NCBI GenBank assembly: GCA_035568175.1 | Contig: DATMON010000004.1 | Location: forward strand, 1 to 64,000 | Length of the DNA stretch: 64,000 nucleotides | Direction: 5' to 3' | Source of the DNA: AV40 sp035568175 | GTDB taxonomy: Bacteria > Verrucomicrobiota > Verrucomicrobiia > Chthoniobacterales > UBA10450 | Shown: piece after piece, positions 41,391-50,544 of the stretch | Layout of the letters: each line of letters begins with the position of its first letter | Numbering within the stretch: position 1 is the first letter of the stretch | The notes under the pieces: generated by a model | Databases searched by the model: none | Seen by the model: only the letters and a program-made list of their open reading frames with translations | Told to the model about the DNA's origin: nothing | Position numbers and translations under genes: made by a program

Positions 41391-41461
41391 GTAGCCACGG
41401 TCCCGCAGGCGCGGGATCGCCGCGTTTTGCCGGAGCGTCTCGACAGAGCGAGGCCGGCTAC
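41391..41461. repeat. REP pair at the dnaE/AsmA-like convergent ends
   Basis: Bounded by GTAGCC (41391-41396) and GGCTAC (41456-41461), with hairpins CCCGCAGGCGCGGG and GTCTCGACAGAGCG inside. The right arm gives the dnaE stop TAG (41458-41460). It sits two bases after the TAA of the AsmA-like gene. Confidence 0.78.
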
Positions 41462-44400
41462 AGTTGAGTCACACTACGCCGCTCGGATTTCGTAGTTACC
41501 AGCCAACGCACCAGTTTCTGTTCCAGATCGCTGGTGAGATCGACGCGCAAATCCGAACTGGCATCAACTCGCAGCGCTTCGCCGCTCGGCCGATCGAAAA
41601 GAAGTTGAACCCGCCGGCGGCCAGGCGAACCAGCCAGAAGCTCGCGCACTTCGCGCAATTCTTCGGTCGTCGTCGCCGGCGAAAATTGCAGCTGCACAAC
41701 CGGCTCACTTTCAGCAGATGCCTGTCCCACCGTAGCGTCGCGAAGGCTGGCATTCCCGTTCGAAGCGCCGTTGGGTTTGTTCGCGCTTGGCGCCGTTACT
41801 CTCTGCGCGGTCGCGCGCAACGAGTCGCCGCGCGTATCGAGCGTTCCGCGGACTTCCACGACCCGGCCGGGAACAAGAATTTCCGACACGGTAACATAGA
41901 CGTCGTTCCACACCACAACCTCAAGCACCGCAGTCCTGTCTTCGACCCACACCACTGCGAACGGTTTGCCTTCTCTCCGCGTGAATTTCTTTTCCACCTG
42001 CACGATCGCGCCCCCGATTCTGAATTGCGATCGATCGGCCAATTCGCCTAACGAAGCGATCGCCTGATAATTTTTCGCCGCGAAAAGATCGGCATAGGCG
42101 TCGAGCGGATGCCCGCTGACATAAAATCCAAGCAGCTCTTTTTCGTAGGAGAGTTTTTCGTGGTCGCCCCACGGAGTGACAACGCGTTTTCTTGTGGTCG
42201 CCGCGTGAGTTTCTTCATCGAAGAGCGAAACCTGGCCGACTGTGCGATCGCGCAAAGCGGTCGCGGCGCAGGAAAGCGATTCATCAATGCAGGCGAAAAG
42301 CTCCGCGCGATCGCGTCCGACGAAATCACAAGCGCCGGCTTTGATCAAACTCTCCAACATTTTGCGATTCGCGATCCGCGTTCCAATTCTTCCGCAGAAA
42401 TCTTCCAGCGACGTGTATGCCCCTGCCCGCCCGCGCTCCTGGATCGACATCTCCATCGCCGCTTCGCCGACATTCTTAATCGCGGCCAGCCCGTAACGGA
42501 TCGCGGTCTGCTGTAGCGGCGCTCTATGAGCGCCGTCTTCCGGTTCGGTCGCCGCGGCGACCGCTACAGTTTCAGGCGTGAATTTCAAACCGCTCTTGTT
42601 GATATCCGGCGGTAAAATCGAAATCCCCATTCGCTTACATTCGCCGACGAATACCGAAATTTTGTCGGTGTTGTTGATTTCGTTGCTGAGGAGTCCGGCC
42701 ATGAACTCGACCGGGTAATGCGCTTTTAGGTAAGCGGTGTGATAACTGATCACACCGTAAGCTGCGCTGTGGCTCTTGTTGAATCCGTATCCCGCGAATT
42801 TTTCGAGCAAATCGAAGATCGCGTTCGCTTTTTTCTCCGGAATCTTGTTTGTGCGCGCGCAACCCTCGATGAAATTGTTGCGCTCCTTCGCCATGGTTTT
42901 CTTGTCCTTCTTGCCCATGGCGCGCCGGAGAAGGTCGGCTTGCGCGAGCGAATAGCCGCCCAGTTTGCTCGCCGCCGCCATCACCTGTTCCTGGTAAATC
43001 ATCACGCCGTAGGTGTCGGCGCAGATTTCTTCGAGCAGCGGATGCAAATACTTAATCGGCGTGACTCCCTTTTTCGCTTTCACGTATTCGGGGATCAGTT
43101 CCATCGGGCCCGGTCGATAAAGCGCGATCAACGCGATGATATCGTCGAGCTTTTTGACCTCGAACTGCTTCGAGAGGTTGGTCATCCCGCCGGACTCCAT
43201 CTGGAACAAACCAATCGTTTCGCCGCGGTTGTAGAGACCGAACGCCGCGGCATCATCGAGTGGAATATTTTTCAGCGAAAACTCCGGCTCGCGTTTATGA
43301 ATCAGCACCATCGTGTCCTCGATCACGGTCAGCGTTTTGAGACCAAGGAAATCTATCTTTAGCAAACCGAGATCGTTCAGCGGTCCCATCGGATACTGGC
43401 TGATTACGTCGTTGCCTTTCACGTCACGACACAGCGGGATGTAATCGGACAAATCGCGATCGGCGATGACGACCCCGGCCGCGTGCACGCCGGCATTGCG
43501 CGACAAGCCCTCGAGCGTCTTGGCGTATTCGAAGAGTTGTTTCGTCTGCGGCTCGGTCGCGATCGCGCGCTTCAATTCCGAATTTTTTTCCGCCGCCGAA
43601 TCAAGCGTAATGTTGAGCTCGTTCGGAATCATCCGCGCGATGCGATCCGCTGCCGCGTAGGGAAGTCCCATCACGCGACCGACGTCGCGCACCACGCTCT
43701 TCGCTTTCAGTTTTCCGAAGGTAATGATCTGGGCAACGCGACGCTCGCCGTATTTTTGCCGCACATATTCGAGAACCTCCCCACGGCGCGCTTCGCAAAA
43801 ATCAACATCGATGTCCGGCGGCGAAACGCGGTCCGGATTGAGGAATCGCTCGAAGATCAATCCAAACTGCAACGGATCGATATCCGTGATCCCGAGCACA
43901 TAGGCGATGAGCGAACCGGCGGCTGATCCGCGCCCCGGTCCGACCGGAATTCCGCGGCCTTTGGCGAAGTGAATGAAATCCCAAACGATCAGGATGTAAC
44001 TGACGAAGCCGGTCTTCTCGAGCACGCCCAGTTCGTAAGCGAGCCGCTCGCGAAGTTGATTGTCGGTCCTGGCGCGTTCGCCGTAATGCTCTTCCAATCC
44101 TTTGTAACATAGCTCGCGCAGATAAGCTTCGCGCGTTTGTCCCTCCGGCACCGGATACTCTGGATACTTCGATTTGCCGAATTCGATCGAGACATTGCAG
44201 CGTTCGCCGATCGCCAGCGTGTTGGCGATCGCTTCCGGAAAATCCTTGAAAAGCTCGCGCATTTCCGCAGGCGATTTGAAGTACAGCTCCGGCGCGTAAC
44301 GCATCCGACTCTGGTCATCCACCATTTTCTGCATGCCGATGCACAGCATGACGTCATGCGCGCCATGATCCTCCCGGCGGAGAAAATGGACGTCGTTCGC

Positions 44401-45015
44401 CGCGACAAGCCCAACGCCCAGATCTTTCGCGATTTGGGGCAAAACCCGATTGCACTGGCGTTGTTCTTCAATCCCGTGGTCGTGCAATTCCATGAAGAAA
44501 TTTTCCGCGCCGAGGATGTCGCGATACTCGGCCGCGGCCTGTTTCGCCTTGTCGATGTTGTTCGACTGGATCGCCGAATTCACTTCGCCCGCGAGACAAC
44601 CACTCAGCCCGATTAAACCTTCCTTGTGCTCCTCCAGCAGCTCTTTGTCGATCCTCGGCCGGTAATGAAATCCATCGAGATGCGCGGTCGTGATCAGCTT
44701 TACCAAATTGGCGTAGCCGGTCTCGTTTTCAGCGAGCAACGTGAAGTGATATGCCGATTCGCGCATCGAATTGGCCTTTTCCCTGTGCGATCGCGGTGCG
44801 ATGTATGCCTCGCAACCGATGATCGGTTTGATCCCGGCGCGCTCAGCTTCCTGGTAAAATTCGATGGCACCGAAAAGATTGCCATGATCGGTCACGGCCA
44901 CGGCCGGCATTTTAAACTCGGCCGCTTTGCGCATCAGCTCGCGCATCCGGATCGCACCGTCGAGCAGCGAATACTCGGTGTGGAGGTGGAGGTGAACGAA
45001 CGAATCGCGCGGCAT
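41458..45015 (-). CDS. dnaE: DNA polymerase III alpha subunit
   Basis: From ATG 45015, 1,185 residues; it copies the chromosome as part of the replicase. FVHLHLHTEYSLLDGAIRMR opens the PHP domain; GRGSAAGSLIAYVLGITDID and PPDIDVDFCEARRGEVLEYV (near residue 400) hold the catalytic aspartates; YGVMIYQEQVMAAASKLGGY and FAGYGFNKSHSAAYGVISYH follow, then a tandem helix-hairpin-helix and an OB-fold (FRIGGAIVQVEKKFTRREGK). Residues about 816-835 are an insertion encoded by a REP pair (next entry). The TAG stop comes from a REP arm. Length is slightly over the usual 1,160. Confidence 0.97.
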   Translation of the reverse strand: MPRDSFVHLHLHTEYSLLDGAIRMRELMRKAAEFKMPAVAVTDHGNLFGAIEFYQEAERAGIKPIIGCEAYIAPRSHREKANSMRESAYHFTLLAENETGYANLVKLITTAHLDGFHYRPRIDKELLEEHKEGLIGLSGCLAGEVNSAIQSNNIDKAKQAAAEYRDILGAENFFMELHDHGIEEQRQCNRVLPQIAKDLGVGLVAANDVHFLRREDHGAHDVMLCIGMQKMVDDQSRMRYAPELYFKSPAEMRELFKDFPEAIANTLAIGERCNVSIEFGKSKYPEYPVPEGQTREAYLRELCYKGLEEHYGERARTDNQLRERLAYELGVLEKTGFVSYILIVWDFIHFAKGRGIPVGPGRGSAAGSLIAYVLGITDIDPLQFGLIFERFLNPDRVSPPDIDVDFCEARRGEVLEYVRQKYGERRVAQIITFGKLKAKSVVRDVGRVMGLPYAAADRIARMIPNELNITLDSAAEKNSELKRAIATEPQTKQLFEYAKTLEGLSRNAGVHAAGVVIADRDLSDYIPLCRDVKGNDVISQYPMGPLNDLGLLKIDFLGLKTLTVIEDTMVLIHKREPEFSLKNIPLDDAAAFGLYNRGETIGLFQMESGGMTNLSKQFEVKKLDDIIALIALYRPGPMELIPEYVKAKKGVTPIKYLHPLLEEICADTYGVMIYQEQVMAAASKLGGYSLAQADLLRRAMGKKDKKTMAKERNNFIEGCARTNKIPEKKANAIFDLLEKFAGYGFNKSHSAAYGVISYHTAYLKAHYPVEFMAGLLSNEINNTDKISVFVGECKRMGISILPPDINKSGLKFTPETVAVAAATEPEDGAHRAPLQQTAIRYGLAAIKNVGEAAMEMSIQERGRAGAYTSLEDFCGRIGTRIANRKMLESLIKAGACDFVGRDRAELFACIDESLSCAATALRDRTVGQVSLFDEETHAATTRKRVVTPWGDHEKLSYEKELLGFYVSGHPLDAYADLFAAKNYQAIASLGELADRSQFRIGGAIVQVEKKFTRREGKPFAVVWVEDRTAVLEVVVWNDVYVTVSEILVPGRVVEVRGTLDTRGDSLRATAQRVTAPSANKPNGASNGNASLRDATVGQASAESEPVVQLQFSPATTTEELREVRELLAGSPGRRRVQLLFDRPSGEALRVDASSDLRVDLTSDLEQKLVRWLVTTKSERRSVTQL
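42511..42569. repeat. REP pair (BIME) inside dnaE
   Basis: 59 bases bounded by CTGTAGCGG and CCGCTACAG, with two hairpins (GGCGCTCTATGAGCGCC and GGTCGCCGCGGCGACC) between. In dnaE it is read as roughly VAVAAATEPEDGAHRAPLQQ, replacing the short linker between GLKFTPE and AIRYGLAAIKNVGEA of other DnaE proteins. The same GTAGCGGCGCT hairpin lies at 14051. Confidence 0.8.
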
Positions 45016-45166
45016 CAACTCAGTATAGACAGCCGCAAGTTTTCGCAAAAAATTTCCGCGCGCGATCGCGAAAATTTCTTGTTTGCAATCTCAAGATCGC
45101 GTTGCTAATGAACCGCGTGCCGCGCTTAGCTTCGGATGATGTGAATAACTGCGCGGTCACGTCCGA

Positions 45167-45505
45167 ATGAAAAAACTGGAAGCGATCATCAAACCGTTCA
45201 AGCTCGAGGAGGTCAAGGAAGCCCTCGCTGAGCTGGGTATTGAAGGCATGACCGTGACCGAAGTGAAAGGCTTCGGCCGCCAGAAAGGCCACACCGAAAT
45301 CTACCGCGGCAGCGAATACACCGTCGATTTCCTGCCCAAGGTAAAAGTGGAAGTCGTGCTCGCGGACGACATGGTCGAGAAAGCGGTTGCCGCCGTTGTG
45401 GGTGCGGCGAAGACCGGCAAAATCGGCGACGGAAAAGTTTTCGTGCTCCCAGTAGAACACGCGATTCGCATTCGCACGGAAGAGATCGGCGAAAAAGCGG
45501 TGTGA
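45167..45505 (+). CDS. glnB: Nitrogen regulatory protein PII
   Basis: 112 residues, the PII length. MKKLEAIIKPFKLEEVKEAL and MTVTEVKGFGRQKGHTEIYR are conserved; RGSEYTVDFLPK is the T-loop with the Tyr51 uridylylation site; VEVVLADDMVEKAV and GAAKTGKIGDGKVFVLPVEH form the ATP site. It senses ATP/ADP and 2-oxoglutarate and adjusts nitrogen metabolism, probably via the neighbouring glutamine synthetase. Start ATG 45167. Confidence 0.97.
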   Translation: MKKLEAIIKPFKLEEVKEALAELGIEGMTVTEVKGFGRQKGHTEIYRGSEYTVDFLPKVKVEVVLADDMVEKAVAAVVGAAKTGKIGDGKVFVLPVEHAIRIRTEEIGEKAV

Positions 45506-45506
45506 A

Positions 45507-45670
45507 TTTAATGACGAAGCTCGAATGACGAATGACGAAACTGGGACGAGCTTGAAATGATGCACTCGGCCGAAGAGCCGATTTCGTCATTTAGTCATTC
45601 CTTCGACATTCGACATTCGGATTTCGTCATTTTTGTTTTCCGCAACTCTCAACAATCAACCATCAACCTC
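45507..45670. repeat. Self-complementary TGACGAA word array
   Basis: Left arm AATGACGAAGCTCGAATGAC and GAATGACGAAA (45512-45540); right arm TTTCGTCATTTAGTCATTCC with ATTCGACATTCGGATTTCG (45583-45627), period 7. A further CAACTCTCAACAATCAACCA array lies at 45642-45668. The glnB-glnA gap transcript would fold as an imperfect hairpin. Confidence 0.7.
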
Positions 45671-45677
45671 TGAACCA

Positions 45678-47099
45678 ATGTCCAAAGACAAAACTCCATC
45701 CGACGTCAGCAAAATGATCAAAGACAAAGACGTGAAGTTGATCGACTTCAAGTTCACGGACTTGCTCGGCACCTGGCAGCATTTCACCACCACCCTCACC
45801 GAATACAACGAAGAGATTTTTACCGATGGCCTCGGCTTTGACGGCTCGAGTATCCGCGGTTGGAGGGTCATCAACGCCTCCGACATGCTCGTTATTCCCG
45901 ATGCGGCGACCGCTTGGATCGACATCTTTAACGCCGAGCCGACGCTGAGTTTAATTTGCACGATCGTCGACCCGATCACACGCGAGCCGTATGATCGCGA
46001 CCCGCGCGGCGTCGCCGAAAAAGCGGAAGCTTATTTAAAGAGCACCGGCATCGCCGACACCGCGTTCTTCGGACCTGAAGCGGAATTCTTTATTTTTGAT
46101 GATGTCCGATTCAGTTACGACGGCAATTCGTCAATGCATCGCGTCGATAGTGTAGAGGGGCATTGGAACAGCGCCCGCGAGGAATTTCCGAACCTCGGCT
46201 ACAAAATTCGACCGAAGGAAGGTTACTTCCCAGTCTCGCCGATGGATTCGTTGCAGGACATTCGCAACGAAATGTGCCTCGAGCTCGAGCGCGCCGGAGT
46301 TCCGATCGAGCGCCAGCATCACGAAGTCGCCACTGCCGGCCAGGCCGAGATCGACATTCGTTTCGCGCCGCTCAAACGCATGGGCGACAACCTGCAATAT
46401 TACAAATACATCCTGCGCAACGTCGCCAAGAAGCACAACAAGACGGTCACGTTCATGCCGAAACCGCTCTTCGCCGACAACGGCTCGGGCATGCACACGC
46501 ACATCTCGCTTTGGAACGGCGACAAACCGCTCTTCGCCGGCAACGGTTACGCCGGGTTGAGCGACCTGGCGTTGTTTTTCATCGGCGGCATTTTGAAACA
46601 CGCGCCCGCGCTCACCTGCCTGACGAATCCAACCACTAATAGCTACAAGCGCCTCGTGCCCGGGTTCGAAGCGCCGGTCAATCTCGCTTACTCCGCGCGC
46701 AATCGCTCCGCTGCGATTCGAATCCCGACTTATTCGCCGAGTCCGAAAGCGAAACGGATCGAGTTCCGCACGCCGGATGCGGCCGCGAATCCGTATCTCG
46801 CCTTCTCCGCGCTCCTGCTCGCCGGCCTCGATGGAATCCAGAACCGCCTCGACCCGGGCGATCCGCTCGACAAAAATCTTTATGATCTGCCGCCGGAAGA
46901 ACTCGCCCAGATCGCGAGCGTGCCCGATTCACTCCGCGGCGCAATCGAAGCGCTCCAGGCCGATCATTCGTTTCTCCTCCGCGGCGACGTCTTCAACGCC
47001 GACTTCATCGCCAACTGGATCGACATGAAACAAAAAGAATACGACGCGCTGCGGCTCCGCCCCCACCCGTACGAATTCTCAATGTACTACGACGTGTAA
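45678..47099 (+). CDS. glnA: Glutamine synthetase type I-beta
   Basis: From ATG 45678, 473 residues. FTDLLGTWQHFTTT near the start, EAEFFIFDDVRF (metal ligands), EVATAGQAEIDIRFAPL, GMHTHISLWNGDKPLF with the catalytic region, TNPTTNSYKRLVPGFEAP, RIEFRTPDAAANPYLAFSA and KNLYDLPPEE, the adenylylation-site motif of the GSI-beta subtype. It makes glutamine from glutamate and ammonia with ATP. The presence of the site suggests control by adenylyltransferase as well as PII. An upstream in-frame ATG at 45633 is repeat sequence and is not used. Confidence 0.97.
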   Translation: MSKDKTPSDVSKMIKDKDVKLIDFKFTDLLGTWQHFTTTLTEYNEEIFTDGLGFDGSSIRGWRVINASDMLVIPDAATAWIDIFNAEPTLSLICTIVDPITREPYDRDPRGVAEKAEAYLKSTGIADTAFFGPEAEFFIFDDVRFSYDGNSSMHRVDSVEGHWNSAREEFPNLGYKIRPKEGYFPVSPMDSLQDIRNEMCLELERAGVPIERQHHEVATAGQAEIDIRFAPLKRMGDNLQYYKYILRNVAKKHNKTVTFMPKPLFADNGSGMHTHISLWNGDKPLFAGNGYAGLSDLALFFIGGILKHAPALTCLTNPTTNSYKRLVPGFEAPVNLAYSARNRSAAIRIPTYSPSPKAKRIEFRTPDAAANPYLAFSALLLAGLDGIQNRLDPGDPLDKNLYDLPPEELAQIASVPDSLRGAIEALQADHSFLLRGDVFNADFIANWIDMKQKEYDALRLRPHPYEFSMYYDV

Positions 47100-47129
47100 A
47101 TTCGTTGACGCTTCCCCAGAACATTAATC

Positions 47130-47204
47130 ACCGCAGAGATCACGGAGGTCGCAGAGGAAATCCAATTTCTTTCTCCGTGCTCTCTGTGTCCTCTGCGGTA
47201 AAAA
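47130..47204. repeat. Self-complementary GCAGAGG word array
   Basis: Left arm CACCGCAGAGATCACGGAGG and TCGCAGAGG (47131-47158), right arm TCCGTGCTCTCTGTGTCCTC and TGCGGTA (47175-47204). Near-perfect inverted arrangement around a T-rich spacer. It lies between glnA and the small membrane protein; no gene is seen in 47100-47270. Confidence 0.75.
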
Positions 47205-47270
47205 TTGATTCTGCATGAATCGGCGAAGTTTTCTTAAAACAAATTTGTTCGGCGCGGTAGAGAGAGACTG

Positions 47271-47588
47271 ATGCGAAAAATTGGATTCATTCTGTTGATT
47301 GCTGGTTTTGCCTGGCTTTGCTGGGACGCATCGTCGATGCGGCCAATCGCCCGCGCGATTGTAGCGAGTCATTCGAATCGGCTGCCGCGGACCGGCCGCA
47401 CCTGGTTCACTCCCGATGACACAACGCGCGAGATGGGCGAAGTCGTCTCCGACGCGCTCGATCACGTTCCGTCTATTCTGATTCCCGCCGGGATGATGTT
47501 AGCCGGCGGCATGATTCAGGGGTTTGCTCGACGATCCTCGCCGACTGCTACAAAAGGCAGCGCCTCGGACTCAGGTAGGGGCGATTGA
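47271..47588 (+). CDS. Small membrane protein, unknown
   Basis: 105 residues with two hydrophobic segments (IGFILLIAGFAWLCWDASSM and SILIPAGMMLAGGMIQGFA) separated by a polar stretch (RPIARAIVASHSNRLPRTGR). The last residues and the TGA stop are encoded by a REP arm (TAGGGGCGATTGA). Family unknown; it could be a small inner-membrane protein. Moderate confidence because the length and composition are plausible but no homologue is recalled. Confidence 0.5.
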   Translation: MRKIGFILLIAGFAWLCWDASSMRPIARAIVASHSNRLPRTGRTWFTPDDTTREMGEVVSDALDHVPSILIPAGMMLAGGMIQGFARRSSPTATKGSASDSGRGD

Positions 47589-47629
47589 CCTCAATCGCCC
47601 GCGGGCGGTTCGGTGAACCGCCCCTACCT
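47573..47629. repeat. REP pair after 47.3 kb gene
   Basis: AGGTAGGGGCG (47573-47583) and CGCCCCTACCT (47619-47629) are inverted arms; GCGATTGACCTCAATCGC and GGCGGTTCGGTGAACCGCC-type hairpins lie inside. It supplies the stop codon of the preceding gene. Confidence 0.8.
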
Positions 47630-47681
47630 CGTTCTGTGGTGAAGATTAGGGCCGAGCAACTCGCCGCCAATCAAACACAGC

Positions 47682-48359
47682 CTATCCCAGGCCCATGCTT
47701 GTGAGCAGTCGGCCCCGGATCTGACCGTCGGCTGGCAAACTGTGTGCATGCTGGTAATCACGGATCGCCTTTCGCGTTGCGTTGCCACTCACGCCATCGA
47801 CGGCGCCATGATAATAGCCTGCACGAGCCAGGCGGAGCTGGACCTGGCCGACCACAGAATCGGTACTATATCCGGCTCTGCGTTGGTAAACAGATGGATC
47901 GTAAGAATCGTATCCGTAACTACCGGGGTAATAGTCGTAAGGATAGTACCCGTAATATCCGTACGGATAGTAAAAGAACGGGTCCCCAAAATCCCCGAAG
48001 AAAACGAAATCGTCGAAGTTACGATGGCGGAACCGATCGCCACGGAAGTCACGGTCGCTATGAAAACCGCGGCCGGCAAAGTTGCGCCCGTTGAAGCCAG
48101 CGCGAGACCCGCCGCCATTAAAACCACCGCGAAAGCCGCCTCCGTTAAACCCACCACGGTTGAATCCACCACCGCTAAAGCCACCTCTACCGAATCCACC
48201 ACCGCTAAAGCCGGCTCTACCGCCGCCACCGCCGCCGCCGCCGGCAAATCCGCCGCCTCCTCCTCCTCCGCCGCCGCCGCCGTGCGCCATTGCGTTTGAG
48301 GCTGCGAAAATGCAAACCGCGAGACCTATTGTGAGTGTAGTAATATTTTTGTAGTTCAT
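47682..48359 (-). CDS. Glycine-rich secreted peptidoglycan-binding protein
   Basis: From ATG 48359, 225 residues. Start choice: AGGAGG at 48365-48370 is a strong ribosome binding site. A signal peptide (NITTLTIGLAVCIFAASNAM) leads to a long Gly-rich stretch with GGFNRGGFNGGGFRGG-type repeats, an aromatic region (YYPYGYYGYYPYDYYPG), and a C-terminal PG_binding_1 domain (VQLRLARAGYYHGAVDGVSG, AIRDYQHAHSLPADGQI). The protein should be exported and hold to the cell wall through the C-terminal domain. Low-complexity coding gives long false frames on the other strand. Confidence 0.82.
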   Translation of the reverse strand: MNYKNITTLTIGLAVCIFAASNAMAHGGGGGGGGGGGFAGGGGGGGGRAGFSGGGFGRGGFSGGGFNRGGFNGGGFRGGFNGGGSRAGFNGRNFAGRGFHSDRDFRGDRFRHRNFDDFVFFGDFGDPFFYYPYGYYGYYPYDYYPGSYGYDSYDPSVYQRRAGYSTDSVVGQVQLRLARAGYYHGAVDGVSGNATRKAIRDYQHAHSLPADGQIRGRLLTSMGLG

Positions 48360-48676
48360 AACATCCTCCTGAGTCTTCACTTTTCTTTCCATTAGTACAA
48401 ACCGTTTCCGCCGCCATTTATTCCGCCCTCGCGGAGAAACAAGGCTGGGAGTTACGGACTCCGAATCAGCTAGGAGCATTAAGACCGGAATATTCCGGTT
48501 AGGTTTCGGTATGGATAGACGGACAACGAGGGTTCTTGGCCGACACATTATTTAATGGCTCCAGCAACAAACACCCGCCGGCGTTCGCAACGACCACAAG
48601 TAGACGCGCAAATCGCCGCTAAAAAAACGCAACTGACCGGCAGCAGCCGGTTTACGACTGTGATAGGATTTACATC
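48360..48676. other. Divergent promoter region
   Basis: 317 bases between the peptidoglycan-binding gene (minus) and the FTR1 gene (plus). It holds the AGGAGG ribosome binding site for the minus gene, the palindrome at 48484-48499 and GC-rich sequence near the FTR1 start. No small gene is recognised. Confidence 0.6.
48484..48499. promoter_or_regulatory. Perfect 16-bp palindrome ACCGGAATATTCCGGT
   Basis: An exact 16-base palindrome with an AT-rich centre, located between two divergent genes at a point suited to an operator for either. The regulator is unknown; the sequence does not match a Fur box. It is not part of any repeat family seen in the window. Confidence 0.45.
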
Positions 48677-49726
48677 GTGAGTGCGACTGCTTTGCGCCAG
48701 GACGAGCGCCCATGGCGGATCATTTTTGGGATTGGCATTTTCGCCGCGGCGATCGCGGTGGTGGGGATGATCGTGTGGCAGGGAGTTGCTGCTCACGGCG
48801 CGCCCGATCCAACGCAACCGAACACCAGTCCAACGGTCGCGTTTCTCGATATCGGCGTTCTCGTCTTTCGCGAAGGATTGGAGTGCATTCTGGTCCTGGC
48901 GGCGATCACCGCCAGCATGACCGGCGCGAAACGCGCCCACCGGCGCCCGGTTGCGGTTGGCGCGGGCGTCGCATTCGGCGCGACGCTGATCACCTGGTTC
49001 ATGGCAGTTCGGATTGTCAGTTCACTGAGCGACAATATGCGCGCGCTTGATCTGCAGGCGGCGACCGGACTTCTCGCCGTGGTGGTGTTGCTCGTGATCA
49101 TGAACTGGTTCTTCCACAAGATTTATTGGGGTGGCTGGATCCGCGCGCACAACCGCCGTCGCAAATCGCTGCTTAGCAATGGCCACGAAATCGGGAAACA
49201 ATCGTTGCTCTGGGGATTAATCCTGCTCGGATTCACTTCGCTTTACCGCGAAGGATTTGAGGTCGTCCTGTTCTTGCAGACTTATCATCTGCGTTTTGGT
49301 GGCGGTGTGGTGTTGAAAGGCGCGCTGCTTGGAATGGCGCTCTCCGGCATCGTGGCCGTGCTGACGTTCGTTCTTCAGCAGCGACTTCCATATCGCAAAA
49401 TGCTGATCACAACCGGCGTTCTCCTCGGAGTGGTCCTGCTGGTGATGGTGGGCGAACAAGCGCAGGAGATGCAGCTCGCGCACTGGATTTCGACGACGCC
49501 GATTCAAGCGCTGGTCCCGCTAATCCCTCGCTGGATGGGAATGTGGTTCTCCGTTTTCCCAACTTACGAAACGTTGATCGCGCAATTCATCGCCGCGGTT
49601 CTCGTGATCGGTTCTTATTACGCGGCGCGCCATTTTGGCGGCAGTCCAGCGATCGAAGAACCTGTTCAAGAAGCCAAAGTCGAAGCGCGAGTGGCGATAG
49701 CCGAAGAATTGCACCCGGTGCATTAA
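48677..49726 (+). CDS. FTR1-family iron permease
   Basis: 349 residues from GTG 48677. Seven hydrophobic segments include the two REGLE-type iron-binding motifs: VFREGLECILVLAAI and LYREGFEVVLFLQTY. It imports ferrous or ferric iron across the inner membrane, usually with a ferroxidase or cupredoxin partner. No such partner lies next to it, though a small barrel-like protein is encoded 27 bases after the stop. The N-terminal segment before residue 25 is atypical. A short C-terminal acidic tail ends it. Confidence 0.92.
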   Translation: MSATALRQDERPWRIIFGIGIFAAAIAVVGMIVWQGVAAHGAPDPTQPNTSPTVAFLDIGVLVFREGLECILVLAAITASMTGAKRAHRRPVAVGAGVAFGATLITWFMAVRIVSSLSDNMRALDLQAATGLLAVVVLLVIMNWFFHKIYWGGWIRAHNRRRKSLLSNGHEIGKQSLLWGLILLGFTSLYREGFEVVLFLQTYHLRFGGGVVLKGALLGMALSGIVAVLTFVLQQRLPYRKMLITTGVLLGVVLLVMVGEQAQEMQLAHWISTTPIQALVPLIPRWMGMWFSVFPTYETLIAQFIAAVLVIGSYYAARHFGGSPAIEEPVQEAKVEARVAIAEELHPVH

Positions 49727-49753
49727 TTCAGCGCGCTGTTTCCATCCGATCAG

Positions 49754-50533
49754 ATGAGCAAACGCGCACTCTCGATCTTGTCATTGGCCTGCCGCGCCGT
49801 AGCCCTCGGCGTAGGCGGGTCGATCTTGGGAGGCGTTTGCTCCGCGGATCAGCGGCACTTCACGTTTGTTTACGAAGCAACGATCGAAGAACCCGGCGAA
49901 TTCGAATTGGAAAGTTGGGTCACCGGACAAATCCGGAAAGGTTCCGATCACAGTTTTTCAGAAGCCGATTTGCGCCACGAAATCGAATTCGGCGTGATCG
50001 GTGAACTGCAGGCGAGCGTTTATCTGACCGACTGGAGTTACGTCAGTTCCAAACAGAGGAATGGTTTTGTTTTTTCAGACGCTGCGCTCGAGCTCGTTTA
50101 TCAGATTTATAATCCAGAAAAGGCGCCGATCGGGTTGGCGCTTTATAAAGAGGTTGAGGCCGGCGACCAAATCTTCGGATCGGAATCGAAATTGATAGTG
50201 CAGAAAAATGTCGGACCGGTCCTTCTGGTATACAACACGACATTGGAAGCGGTGTGGCAGGGCAAAGAGCTGGCTGAACACGAGGCAAAGTTTGAGCAAT
50301 CCATCGGCGCTAGCTATCAAGTGAGTCGCTGCGTTTCCCTTGGCGCGGAATTCGTTCACGAGACCGCGTTCCCGGAATGGTCGCACGCCGAGCGTCCGGT
50401 AATCTCTGGCGGCCCAAATCTCTCGATCCACGAGGACAAATGGTGGGCGACGTTCACAACGCTCGCACAATTTACGCGCGCGCGCGATGAGCCGGATTTT
50501 TTACTCCGTGCGATTGTTGGTTACAGCTTTTAG
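49754..50533 (+). CDS. Outer-membrane-type beta-barrel protein, unknown
   Basis: 259 residues. A signal peptide (MSKRALSILSLACRAVALGV) is followed by alternating strands (RHFTFVYEATIEEPGEFELE; LVYQIYNPEKAPIGLALYKE; LIVQKNVGPVLLVYNTTLEA; KWWATFTTLAQFTRA) and a C-terminal aromatic residue (AIVGYSF), as in outer-membrane barrels. Its place right after the iron permease suggests a linked role in metal uptake, which is an inference. The family is not recognised. Confidence 0.6.
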   Translation: MSKRALSILSLACRAVALGVGGSILGGVCSADQRHFTFVYEATIEEPGEFELESWVTGQIRKGSDHSFSEADLRHEIEFGVIGELQASVYLTDWSYVSSKQRNGFVFSDAALELVYQIYNPEKAPIGLALYKEVEAGDQIFGSESKLIVQKNVGPVLLVYNTTLEAVWQGKELAEHEAKFEQSIGASYQVSRCVSLGAEFVHETAFPEWSHAERPVISGGPNLSIHEDKWWATFTTLAQFTRARDEPDFLLRAIVGYSF

Positions 50534-50544
50534 ACTGAAATAAT

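Noticed and set aside
45633..45677. Upstream start of glutamine synthetase
   Set aside because: The added residues are encoded by the CAACTCTCAAC repeat; MSKDKTPSDV matches the usual start region.
48082..48354. Pro-rich reading frame opposite the glycine-rich protein
   Set aside because: Reverse complement of glycine codons; no start context or domain.
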